64,000 nt of DNA from Kondoa malvinella (taxonomy: Eukaryota; Basidiomycota; Agaricostilbomycetes; Agaricostilbales; Kondoaceae). A program made the position numbers and the translations under genes. Shown here piece after piece: positions 21,106 through 31,918 of this stretch (positions are counted from its first letter, which is position 1; the number at the start of each line of letters is the position of its first letter). The DNA lies in the NCBI GenBank assembly GCA_039545315.1, contig BCIM01000002.1:1898331-1962330 (forward strand). The letters are read 5' to 3'. A model generated the notes under the pieces. That model was not told where the DNA came from. It saw only the letters and a program-made list of their open reading frames with translations, and made no database searches.

Positions 21106-23518
21106 ATGTCTGATATTCAGCTCGGAGCAAGCGAGCAAGGCAACAACAACAATAATGGAGCTCCGCCTGCAAAGCGTAGGCGGACTGGACTGGCTTGTAC
21201 TATCTGTCGACAACGAAAGACGTCAGTAAGTTTTGGCAGCTTCACTGCATGTAGGCTTACATGCTTTGAAGGAAATGTGACGGCGCGCAGCCGCAATGCT
21301 CCTCTTGTCAATATCTCGATCTTGATTGCTCATACGGAGGGTCAACGCAAGGTAGCAAGCTCCAGAGCGTGATTGTCAAGCACGAGTGAGTTGTGCTGCT
21401 CTGGCCAGATGCTGTTCAACTGAATATCGTCAATCAGGGACTATGTCGATCTCCAGAGACGCCTTGCCATAGTCGAGAAGAAGCTCTCTCATTTACCTGA
21501 GCCGGCTCTTAGCCAGAGCTCGTCTGCGGCACAAGCGCATACCTTGTCAGTCAGCCCTACAAACAGCACTCAGGCCGTTTCCAGTATGGACGCTATGGGC
21601 AACCTGCTTAGAGTGGCATCGCACGATTGTCCACTACCGGAATCCTCTCCAGCCGCACTGTCGAATTCGATCTTGAATGCGCTACATGTTACGACCGGCA
21701 GCGACGGGCTAGTGGTGTCAAATACACCTACTTCCTTGCACCACGCGCGGTCAATAGCGAATACATTCGACGCCCTGACAGCTGCTCTACCTTCTCTTGA
21801 CCAAGGAGTGGCCATGTTGGACAAATTTCGATCAATGACCTGGGCGCTCTATCCTTTTGTGCATGTGCAGACTGTTGTCGGGCATTACCAGCGAATCATG
21901 GCTATCCCAGAGCCGAGGCAGACAAGCGGACTCGACATCAGCTGGCTAGGACTCATCTATGGCATATTTGCCTTAGTCTGTGGTGTGCAGTCGAGATTTG
22001 AAGAAGCCTCTGCCTTTTACGACCAGACTCTTCGTATATTGAATGTGGGGACTTTCGCGGAGAGGGACCATCTGCTTCAAGGTAAATAATTTCTTTTTTG
22101 CTGTCAGCTCAAGATTCGGAGTGATGTCCATAACAGTTCAAACCCTCCTTATTGCTGGGTTGTACACGCAAGGCCGGGCAACTAGTGAAGACGCATGGCA
22201 TCTCGTTGGTCGAGCGTCGAGAATCGCGATTGCCTTGCGCTATCATACCGGTCGACCGATCTTGCGTAACAATCACGAAAATGCGCAGCTGGCCGGTCGA
22301 ACCTGGATCGCTCTGTCTGTCATAGATAGCTTCATGTGTATGACATTGGGAAGGCCAGTATCAATACCACAACTAGCTGAACCGCCCATTCCGCCGGTGG
22401 CCTTTCCAGATGAATCGCAAAGTGACTTCGATTGCTTGCTTGCCAACAGGTGAGCTATTTTCGACATGGCATTGAGGAAGTCGTATCTAAGCCTCTTCAC
22501 AGCGGGCTGAGCCAAATCCTCCAACAGATCCTACAAGCCTTTTGGTCCGGAACAGCAGAATTTCGGCATGGTGCTCTGGCGGAAGACTTGGCTAGATGGT
22601 CTGAACAGCTACCTGCATCACTTCACGTGCCTTCAGACCCAGCTCTGGCCTCACAGATTGCACTCACCATTCGACTCAAACACCTCGCTGTTCGAATGCA
22701 GCTTTACAGACCTATCCTCTGTCGCTCAATCAATGACAAAGACCAACCTGCCGAACCAAGATTCCTCTTTGCTGACATCAATTCCAGCTTAGAAGAAAAC
22801 ACCATTCAAGGATTGGCATCTTGTAGTGTCGATGCCCTCGCGACTGTGCATATATTGCTCGGCACATGCACGGATACCCTTTGGCGCAAGACAGGCGCTT
22901 CCTGGTACAATTCATACGAGTTTCGAAGGACTACCATTCATGGATCATACAGGTTCCGGCTATTTTACGCTTTCAACGCCCTGAACGTCTTGGCTGGCTC
23001 GCTAGTGTGCAAGCAGCTAGATAGCGAAGCAATCGCTTTTCTACCAGGTGTTCCTTCGAGAGCAGATCGATTAGCAGCATGCCAAAGTTGTTTGACGGTT
23101 CTATATCACCTCACTCAGCATTCCGAAAACGCCGTCGGATGTTACGATATTGCTGCTAAACTGGTCAAGAGCATACAAGATGCTGACATCGGTACGTTAT
23201 GATTTATGCGCATCAGTTGCGCTTGTTCATTGGGTTTGCAGGAAGTAATCAGACAATGTCTTCTTCGCTGCTCGACGCTTTAGGCTGTTCCCAAGAATTG
23301 GACATCTGTGAGCCTCATGATGTGTTCTCGCTGATCTTGCCTGACATCTGGTAGCATCTTTCCTCAATTTGGATGGCGTATCAGATGTTCAACAATGGCA
23401 GCATGCTAGTTGTGAGTATCTTGTCGCCGGTCACTGCCGAAATGCTGATCTGCTCATAGTCGACATGCCTGACGCCCTCTGGGGATTAGCTACTGGAATT
23501 CAGAGCCAGTACAATTAA
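21106..23518 (+). CDS. Zn2Cys6 transcription factor with fungal-specific TF domain
   Basis: Eight exons: 21106-21221, 21272-21385, 21438-22081, 22137-22449, 22503-23191, 23242-23307, 23355-23411 and 23460-23518; 685 residues. After a short Asn-rich start and a basic KRRR patch, the zinc cluster CTICRQRKTKCDGAQPQCSS is completed by splicing, followed by CQYLDLDCSYG and a heptad-like linker (VDLQRRLAIVEKKLSHL) that may dimerise. The middle-homology domain is visible as AWHLVGRASRIAIALRYHTG and WIALSVIDSFMCMTLGRP. Its place in the middle of the aromatic catabolism genes, divergent from the dioxygenase, suggests it is the pathway activator; the inducer is unknown. The first acceptor is AAG rather than the common CAG/TAG. 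Confidence 0.9.
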
Positions 23519-23822
23519 ATGATTATATTTGTGAGTAGCCGGCCGCTAACAGGCTCAAACTGATTCAAACTGATAATTGTACACAGATTTGTCCAATCTG
23601 ACACTTGTCTACTTTTATCTGTGGATATTGCATACGGTTCCGTACACCAGCAACACTGCGTCACATCGCGTCACAACTCTATTGCCTTCGCGGTATCGTC
23701 GGCGTAGCTCGGTTGCGTCGGTTCCAAAACGTGGCTGCCTAATTTCGCGGAATTCTCGGTTCTCACAGGAGCCCCAGTTTCGTGTTGCCCTTTCAGTGCA
23801 CTCCAACTTGCCTTCAACTGTC
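23519..23822. other. intergenic, Zn2Cys6 regulator / MFS transporter
   Basis: About 300 bases upstream of the transporter start. It is rich in CGG triplets (for example CGGTATCGTCGGCG near 23690) that could be regulator sites, but no element matching the CGAGGATRCC repeat was found. Confidence 0.35.
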
Positions 23823-26166
23823 ATGGACGCATTGCAGTCCGAAGATCTCAAATCCAGCGGTGAGCACTTGGAGAAAGCACCGGTTGTCCCAACTTTGGCC
23901 CTGTCTACCGAGGAAAAGGCTCTTGAAAAGCGATTGATATGGAAGCTCGATCTGCTGCTGGTTCCCATCTGCTTCCTCTTGTGAGTGAGCATCGACAAGC
24001 ATGCAGCCACCGCCTGATAACACATCGTAGGTATATCTTCTGCTTCATTGATCGTACAAATATTGGCGTAAGTCTCTTGATCATCGGGTACAACACCCGT
24101 ATACTAACACTCGCGTTTAGAACGCCAGAATAGCTGGCCTTGAGAGGGATTTACAGCTTCAGGGCACGCAATACAACGTAGCCCTGACTGTGCGTTCGAG
24201 AGAAACTCACTAAAGGCGTTTTTACTAAATCTTGAGGCGTCTGTAGATCTTTTACATGTGAGCACTCTTCCGCGTCTCATGTATTCCAGAGGTTGACCTT
24301 GACTTGACAGCTTCTATATCCTCGTCGAGATTCCAAGTCAAATTGCTTTCAAGGTCGTCGGGGCTCGAATATGGATCACTGCGCTTGTTTTCGGTCAGCA
24401 TTATACCTGTCTAAGCAAGCCATTTCGAATGGCTCATGCCTACGCTGCCCATTACCTACAGGTTTCGGACTGGTCACTATGTGCACCGCTTTCATTACCA
24501 ACTACGGCGGTCTCATCGGAATCAGAATTCTGTTGGGGATCACGGAGGGCGGTAAGCAAGCAATCGCGCTTTCCTTGTTATATACCCTGAAATGGAAATC
24601 AGGGGTTATGCCAGCACTCTCATATCTCCTCACTCGCTACTATACGCGTGCAGAGCTGATGCTCAGAGTGTATGTTCCGCCTCTACTACAATTTGAGCTT
24701 TGCTGATTGCATCGCATCTACAGTGCAATCTTCGTCCAGGCAGCGACTCTCGCAGGGGCCATAGGTGGGTCAAACAGGCTATGTGGTGTCGCAGTCTAAT
24801 TGCTAGCATACAGGTGGCTTGCTTGCCTCTGGTTTTCTCGCGATAGGCGAAGTCACCAGCCAAATATATGGTTGGCGGAACATCGTTGGTCATTCAGTAA
24901 TGTCCAGATTTCCGAGTATCATTCTATCTGCAGTTTTTCTTTGAGGGAATTATGTCCATGGCTGTCGCCGTCGTTGGCTGGTTCATCATCGCAGATGAGC
25001 CGAGCAAGAATCGATGGCTGACTCCGGAAGAAGCATCTTTGGCTGAGCGCCGAGTACAGATGGAGCATTTAGGATCCTCGCAAGCATTGGTCGAGGCCTT
25101 CTCTTGGAAGCATGTCACTTCAGGGTCAGTCTCGTGCCTGCTTTTTTGCCCGCAATGTACTTATTGCGTGGCAGACTCGGCAACATTTTTGTCGTCACCA
25201 TGGGTATCATCTTCTCTCTTATCAACATCTCCGTGCAAGGGCTGTCCCTTTTTACTCCTGTGAGTAAGAGTCGACACGCGAAATCTTTGTGCTGATCTTT
25301 CATTGCAGACTGTCGTGCGAACGCTCTATCCTGGCCTTCCAGTAGTTCAACAGCAGCTAAGAACCAGCCCTCCCTATTTTGTTGGATTCTTCTTTGGCAT
25401 TGCCGAATCGTGGCTTATCACGCGATATGATCGTCGTTCCATTATTATGCTGCCTTGCTTGGCGCTCGCTATCATCGGATTTGCTAGTCAGTAGAGCAAC
25501 ATACCTTGTATTCGGGCTGTGTCTCACTCTTCTGACACTATGCAGTATTTTCGGCTACCGAACCTACCGCTACAGGTCCGCGCTTCGCTTCGCTGTTCTT
25601 AGGTATGTTTCCCATCCCGAGATCTGCTCTGTGCTAAAATGATGACTTTAGGCATATCTGGCGCGTTCCCGAGTAAGTTTGCATCTCTTGATTAGCTGCT
25701 TCGGTTTGCTCATACCAGTGCTTTCAGTTGGTCCTTTGGTGCTCGCCTGGTCCGGTAACAACACCCATCCCGACATGGCTAGAGGTATCGCCATGGCCAG
25801 CTGCGTCTGCATTGGTACTGTTGGAGCTGTAAGCAGACGCGCTGTTCTGTGCTTCTCTTGCTGATCAAGCTCGCAGGTGGTGGCGACCTGGTCTTTCCTT
25901 CCGTCTTTTGCTCCTACTTACCACAATGCTGCGTACATCAAGTAAGTGACTGCTCAGCTTACATGTCGGTGAGACACAGCTAATTTCAATGTAGCATCGG
26001 TTCAACGACCGGTGCTTTCCTGCTCATCGGGTTTGCTTGGTGGTACTGCAAGCGAGAGAATCGACTCCGCGACGAAGGCAAGCGCGATCATCGTCTTGTC
26101 GGCTTGAACCACGAACAGGCAATGGCTCTGGGTCACAGACACCCTCAATATCGCTACCGCTACTAA
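23823..26166 (+). CDS. MFS transporter, Dal5/TNA1-type anion:cation symporter family
   Basis: A multi-exon gene (about a dozen exons) joining to roughly 480 residues. A hydrophilic start (MDALQSEDLKSSGEHLEKAP) precedes KRLIWKLDLLLVPICFLL and the family hallmark YIFCFIDRTNIGNARIAGLE. Later pieces include RILLGITEGGVMPALSYLLT, a SQIYGWRNIFFFEGIMS loop, PSKNRWLTPEE between the two six-helix halves, and a C-terminal IGSTTGAFLLIGFAWWYCKR. Proteins of this type move organic anions such as allantoate, nicotinate and hydroxybenzoates with protons across the plasma membrane. Its cluster position points to a hydroxybenzoate or related acid. Exact exon borders were not all fixed. Confidence 0.85.
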
Positions 26167-26372
26167 AGGGGAATTTGTCTATCGACTGGTACATGGAAGA
26201 AAGGGCGCGACTGTGATGTACAGATATTCTTGGCCTATAGTGAAACGAGAGACTCGATTTGTTTGTACCTGTTTGGACCTTGCCTTGTCGAATGGGGCCG
26301 AGACTGAACAGTATACTCCGTGCAAAAGAGATATGACAAGTGGTATAGTACAAGGTGTGTCCGAATTGGCTT

Positions 26373-27788
26373 TCATTCATGAGCAAAAGTATTCTCCAAG
26401 ACCCCGATATTACTGATTTCAATTTCTACCTTGTCGCCAGGTTTAAGCCACTGCGGTTCGGGCTTCATTCCAAAGCCAACTCCGCCTAAGAATCGTTAGC
26501 ACGGCCGTCGATCTCGAGTATCAGTAGCGCTTACCTGGGGTACCAGTCATGATGACAGTTCCACTACCGCAGAAATTCAGTTTAGATGGAGAAAGGAAGA
26601 GTATTTGGCTCACGCTTCGAGAGTAGTTCCGGTACTGAGGAAAGAAACAAGCATGTCGGTAGGAAAACACAAGTCTCCGACAGAAGTATCTTGTCTGAGA
26701 TCTCCATTGACTTTAGTCGTCAATTGTAGGGCTTTCGGATCAGGTATGATCTAATCAACATCAGCTAACTTGATCAAGAGGACTGGAGCAGAAAAATACC
26801 TTGGTGCTGACGATAGCTGGGCCAATAGGTGCATAGCCGCTATCCAGAGCATTAGATGCGACGATCAACCCAGTCCGAGCATACTCACTCGAATCCCTTT
26901 GAGAAGGACCATTGTGGGACCACTCCCGCACTGTAGGTCATGAGTGGATACCTCGCGTAGCATACGATGAAAATTCACTAGCTTGGATCACGTTGCCAAA
27001 GCCTCGAGCTGACATCGTTACCGCTATATGTCATTATTAGCTTCGATCGCCGCTACAGCTACACAGGACTCACCATGTGTATCCAGCTACATAAGACATG
27101 GCATCTTCTCGTGAGATATTCTTGCCTGTCTTGCCGATCACGACGCAGAATTCCTAACGCCGCCGAAGTGAGATTATGATGAACGAGATGAATCAGCACT
27201 CACGCCTTCATAGTCAGTTTGAGGTGGATCTTGACAGATCTTGGGAATCTCGACTTGATGCTCTGGTCCAGCCAGACAGGTAGTGCTCTTCAGAAAGACT
27301 ATAACAACAGTCAGCCGTGCGTGATGGAATTACCATTCTTGGGCTCACTAGAAGGGTACGGGGGTAGCTTGCGTCCCTGCAGAAAGGATTAGCCCGAGCA
27401 CTGGCACATATAGCCGTGCCGACTGACAGCTTCGATGACTGGTGAAGGCAAGCGTCAACTCGCTTCGTTTCCAAGCTTTAGAGTAAGGCTCACTATGCTT
27501 CTTGTAGTTCAGACCAATGCATTTGATAGCAGGTACATCAGATCTCTGCAGAGGTGCTAGAAGTTTTGTGACAGTTTTGACTTCGTCTATCGACAGTCAT
27601 GCACAACTCCTCAGCGTTCATACCCTGTGCCTAAGGAATTCACTCTTACCTGTGACTACGGCATCCTGCTCGTCGAACACGGAATGCTTGAATTTGATGA
27701 CTTTGGCTTGCTTTAAAGTTGCATCAACAGCGTCGCCATATTGTTCGACGCCTTGCTCGTCTACGAATCTGATCAGTCTGGTCCACAT
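26373..27788 (-). CDS. FAH-family hydrolase, candidate fumarylpyruvate/maleylpyruvate hydrolase
   Basis: A multi-exon gene of about 300 codons. It begins MWTRLIRFVDEQGVEQYGDA and carries the fumarylacetoacetase C-terminal domain: CIGLNYKKH, RKLPPYP, FLKSTTCLAGP, DYEGEFCVVIGKTGKNIS, SYVAGYTVANDVSARGFG, the metal-site region GFDSYAPIGPAIVST, MLVSFLSTGTTLEAG and IMTGTPGGVGFGM. The acidic metal ligand in DYEGEF is present. Family enzymes split C-C bonds in acylpyruvates. In a gentisate route the step yields pyruvate plus fumarate or malate. One exon around 27400-27490 could not be placed with confidence. It converges with the transporter and shares a 143-base promoter with the monooxygenase gene. 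Confidence 0.85.
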
Positions 27789-27848
27789 CTTGTTGGTTTA
27801 ATACTTGCATCGCTCGCGAGCTGGCTTTCATTGCCCAGTCACTTGTTC

Positions 27849-27889
27849 CGAGGATACCGCGAGGATGCCGCTGGGTTTCCGAGGATGCC
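27849..27889. promoter_or_regulatory. three direct repeats of CGAGGATRCC in a shared promoter
   Basis: Copies at 27849-27858 (CGAGGATACC), 27860-27869 and 27880-27889 (both CGAGGATGCC), all in one orientation, with starts 11 and 20 bases apart, close to one and two helix turns. They lie in the 143-base gap between the divergent starts of the FAH-family hydrolase and the FAD monooxygenase. A likely operator for the cluster regulator; binding is inference. Confidence 0.5.
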
Positions 27890-27931
27890 TAGGCACTTGA
27901 CGCTTGCTGCTCTGCCTGACATCCCAACAAT

Positions 27932-29668
27932 ATGCCTCTATCTATTGTTGTAGTCGGTGCTGGACTTGGCGGTTTAGCGACTGCTATCACATGTCGACTT
28001 GCAGGTCATGACGGTAAGTTTGGTCGACAAGGTTTCCAAACGTAGCTCAAGACTGCTATAGTCACGGTACTGGAGCAGGCTCCTGCTTTGTCAGAGGTCG
28101 GAGCTGGTATCCAGGTGAGTCTCGTTGCAGGTTCTCAGAACGAGGCTGAAGGCTCTCTCTAGCTCATGCCCAATGTGTGTCTACCTCTTCTTGTGAGATC
28201 ATATACTAATTGAGTCTATAGATCACCAGGCTGCTCATCCGCTGGGGCATGGGAGATAGCTTGAAGCGCTTGGCCGTCTTTCCAAGAACGATTGACTTTC
28301 GCAGGTGGCAGAATGGACAAGTCGTTGGCCGTACAGCACTAGCTCCTGAACTTGAACGCGACTATGGTGCTCCTTATATGGTCTGCCATCGAGCTCACTT
28401 GCTCGAAGTTCTCAAAGACCGAGCGGATGAGCTCGGTGCACATGTGAGCTTCCATTGACAAGCCTGTCTCCCGAGGCTAAGAAACCTGTCAGATTCATCT
28501 CGGCCAAACTGTAACATCCTTGGAAGTCGCTCCTCTCCGCATTATTACATCGTCTGGTCGGATCGATACTCCAGATCTAGTCATCGGCGCAGATGGAATC
28601 AAATCAGCTACCAAAAAGCTCTTGTACGGCGAAAAGGATACTGGACCCAAGCAGACGCGCTTCTGTGCTTACCGAGCCACTGTTCCAGCTGAAGCTGTTT
28701 GTCCTTCATGCCTTGTCGCTACCGATAGCTGAAATTCCAGCAGATGATGGCAGACCCAGACCTAGCAAAGATCATAGACGACCCAGTCATCAACCTTTGG
28801 ATAGGCAAAGATCGACACGTCATGTCCTACCCCATCTCAGGCGGAAAGACTTTCAATATGGTACTTTCTCACCCTGCGCCGAAAGAAAAAGTTTGGGCTA
28901 CGGACGCAGCAACAGTCTTGCAGGAGATGCAGGATAATTATCAGGGTTGGGATCCTGTTCTAGTCAAGGTCATCAAGTTGGTAAAGAGCACGATGAGGTG
29001 GCCGCTCATGACATCGGACAAATTGGATACTTGGATCAATCCGGAGCGAAATTTTGCCTTGTTGGGAGATTCTTGTCATGCTATGGTCAGCCTATATCAT
29101 AGTACTCACGCTGATGCTGATCGCTTTTTCAGCTACCTTATATGTCATCAGGAGCGGGAATGGCGATAGAAGACGCAGCTGCTTTGGGCGTCGTTCTGGA
29201 ACCTCTGGCAAAGTCTAGCTCGACCAAATACAACCTTGCATCTGCGTTGGATCTGTACGAGAAGGCAAGAAAGGAGCGTGCATATGCTGTCGCGTATCGA
29301 AGCGAATTGAATGGACGGATATGGCATTGTGAGTCAGATGACCTGCGTTTTCGCCTGGCTGATCCTTCAAGCAGATCCTGACGGTGAGGCGCAACAAGCT
29401 AGAGATGAGGGTATGCGAGCATCTACTACTGGTGAACATTATCTGCGAAGGTTCGTTAAACCTATTCTTCCCGATGGGCTCTGATGGACAGTGACCGTAC
29501 AGCACGAACCAATGGTCAGACCCAGCGACACAACTATGGCTGTTTGGTCATGACGCTGAAAGTGCTACTCGAAAGCTGCTTCCGACTGCTAAAGTCAATG
29601 GCAGTCAGAATGGTCATCATGATGATGCGTCAGACATTGAGGAGATGAAGCAGGCTGGACTATTGTAA
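27932..29668 (+). CDS. FAD-dependent monooxygenase, salicylate / 3-hydroxybenzoate hydroxylase type
   Basis: A multi-exon gene of about 440 codons. It has the three group-A flavoprotein hydroxylase signatures: the dinucleotide fold VVVGAGLGGLATAITCRLAG with VLEQAPALSEVGAGIQ, the DG motif DLVIGADGIKSATKKLL, and the GD motif FALLGDSCHAMLPYMSSGAG. LLIRWGMGDSL, FRRWQNGQVVG and HRAHLLEVLKDRADELGAH also fit salicylate-hydroxylase-like enzymes. It would use NAD(P)H and O2 to hydroxylate a monohydroxybenzoate. With a gentisate dioxygenase in the cluster, 3-hydroxybenzoate 6-hydroxylation (or salicylate 5-hydroxylation) to gentisate is the most sensible reaction, but the substrate is inferred. The Asp/His-rich tail NGHHDDASDIEEMK is unusual. 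The start is the first ATG after the repeat-bearing promoter. Confidence 0.88.
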
Positions 29669-29768
29669 AGGGTTTCTGACGTCTTTGTGAATGCTCGTGG
29701 TACCGTGCGCGTGATCTGCCGCTTTGTTGCTCTCTCGCCACTGTTTCTGGCATTGGCCGGCATTTCGA

Positions 29769-31430
29769 ATGGTTGTCTCGTCACCAGCTTTCACCAAGAT
29801 GCTAAGCTCGTTGAGGCTGCAGCGTGATGCCAGCAGGTCTATCAGGCAATATTCGCACTGGAGTGGCTCGCATCGTTGGAATGACGGCCTCAATTTGAAA
29901 GGCAAAGCGGCCGCATCAAACATCAAGTCGTCAAAGTCCAAAGACAATTCTGGTGCAAGCACAGAAATCAACAACAAGGCAGAAGAGAGTGCAGAAACGC
30001 CGCAAGCTTCAACTTCAGCAATTACTTTGAATTCGTCCAACAAAGGCGAAGCGATCAATGCGAAAGGCAGCAACAGCGACCAGGCCTCGTCGTCGTCCTC
30101 TTCATCTCTGGCTGTGGATCAGAACAAGGAGCAGCGGCAGAAGCAACAGAAGAAACCTCATTTGCCAGCTGTTCCAGTTCTGCATGCACCTCCGACCCTT
30201 ATCGCCACGGATTCCCTCTTTGCTCAGCACCGGCCTTTGTTGGAAGTGCGCATACCAAAGAACAAGCGTCGAACTGCGACTGCTCATTCCCAGCAAGCAC
30301 CGCCAGAACAGCGGAATCCGTTTCTTGACGAACTCACCGGCCAATCAAATGATCCAGTCGAGAACCTTCAGCTTGGCCCGGTAGACACTCAGAACACTGC
30401 AGCAGCGAAATACCTCGCTACTCGTACCGCTTTCTCCCCTCCTTTGGCTCCTGAACCACCTGCGTCCGAACCTTCGACTAAAGACAAGGATCTCGCTTAC
30501 CTCTCTCCTTTCAGCAAACAAGCCGCCTTCAAGTCGAAATATCCTCAGTCACCGTCCTTCCTCGCTGGTCAATTCAGCTCTTTTCTGAAACGCGTCAATA
30601 GCAAGCTGAACACGGAAGAACAGCAAGCTTTGGACGCTTTCTTCCGGTCGAACGAACCGGTCGAGGATGCAGTCAAGCGACACAACGATAGTCGGTATGC
30701 CTCTACTAAGCACATCGAGGATGAAGGTTTCGCTGCGGCTATTGAAGCTGCCAAACACTTTATTTCCCTTTTACCGTCTATGGAAGTCCAAGGCGGCAAA
30801 GCTTATAGGCTCAACAAGTCGAATGATGGAGAATGGGTTGCAGAAGAGATGGATTCGTTTGCACCAGGCGAAATGCAATTAGGAGGTGAAGGATCAGCCG
30901 TTGCCTATGTTGAACAATTGCCAGAGGGTACTCCGCTGGTTGAAGAGGATGGAGTAGAGATTATCGACCTAACCAAGGCTGGCAATGGATCAGATCATCT
31001 CAATTCGATACTCGGCATGTTGCAAAAAGCGTTTGTTAAGCCTGGACAAGACAAGTCTTCGCAATTGAGCACGGAACAAATCATTTCAGACAACAAGTTG
31101 GCTTCGATACTGTTGGAAGATGGAGGTGTGCGAAAGCCGTCGGGCAATCGATTCCCTCTTGGACCGAGGAATTTGGCCAGAAGAGGTGTAAGATCGATAC
31201 CTGGGATGCACATAAACTTGGATAGTGTTAAGCGGAAGCGAAAGACAAAGGTCAGTTAGCTTTCTTCCTCTTCCTGTACTAGGAGCTGATGTTGTACCCG
31301 CCTAGATGAGCAAGCACAAGTCAGTCACTATCAGTTTGTCCTGTTTGGACTCGAGGCTTACCAGTGGTCTGACAGGTACAAGAAGCGTAGGAAGGCTCAA
31401 AAAGCAATCAGGCGTAGACAAGGAAAGTAA
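29769..31430 (+). CDS. COX24: mitochondrial small ribosomal subunit protein mS38 (COX24/AURKAIP1 family)
   Basis: Exons 29769-31250, 31306-31319 (14 bases) and 31376-31430; 516 residues. Recognition rests on the conserved C-terminus: SVKRKRKTKMSKHK joined to YKKRRKAQKAIRRRQGK across two introns, the hallmark of mS38, which binds at the decoding side of the mitoribosome and is needed for COX1 synthesis in yeast. The N-terminus has an Arg/Ser-rich presequence (LSSLRLQRDASRSIRQYSHW). A later in-frame ATG at 29799 is equally good for that. The long middle is a low-complexity Ser/Ala/Asn/Gln linker plus a globular segment. At over 500 residues it is much longer than yeast COX24 (about 110). Confidence 0.85.
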
Positions 31431-31918
31431 AACTCTTTCGATTTGTCAGGTGGGTTTCATGCTTCGAAGTTCATGTTTCATGGCTGATGTCTTTCATAGA
31501 ATTGATAGCGTCGAAAGCGCCTATGAATTGTACTATATTACTGCATCGCATGTGTTGAGCTCGTATTTTGTCTAGAAGTCTGGCTTTGCGCTTCGTTTAC
31601 TTTCACTTACATTCGATCAAGTCTCAATTCCATAGACGGTATGCTGCAAGTGATTGATTGAGTGCTGACAACCTCCTTGCATCAGTAGATCCTCTGATCA
31701 GCCTCTCGAAAGACTCGACGGCGTCAGTTGCTATATATAGCTATAGTCTCGCTCTCGCATTTTGCTGAGAGTACAGCGCTCGCTTAGTGTAGTTAGTGCA
31801 GGATAAGCCTTGTATAGGAGCGCGAAGGAGCTTGCCTGTCTTCTTTGGCTATTCTCGACGTCTCACAATTTATTAGGTGATCGCTTGTTATCACTCGAGC
31901 ACCATCTCGCACAACAGC
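31431..31918. other. intergenic, mS38 / pyruvate decarboxylase
   Basis: About 490 bases with no gene that I can support. It probably holds the PDC promoter; it includes the TA-rich segment TATATATAGCTATAG-like sequence near 31730. Confidence 0.4.
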
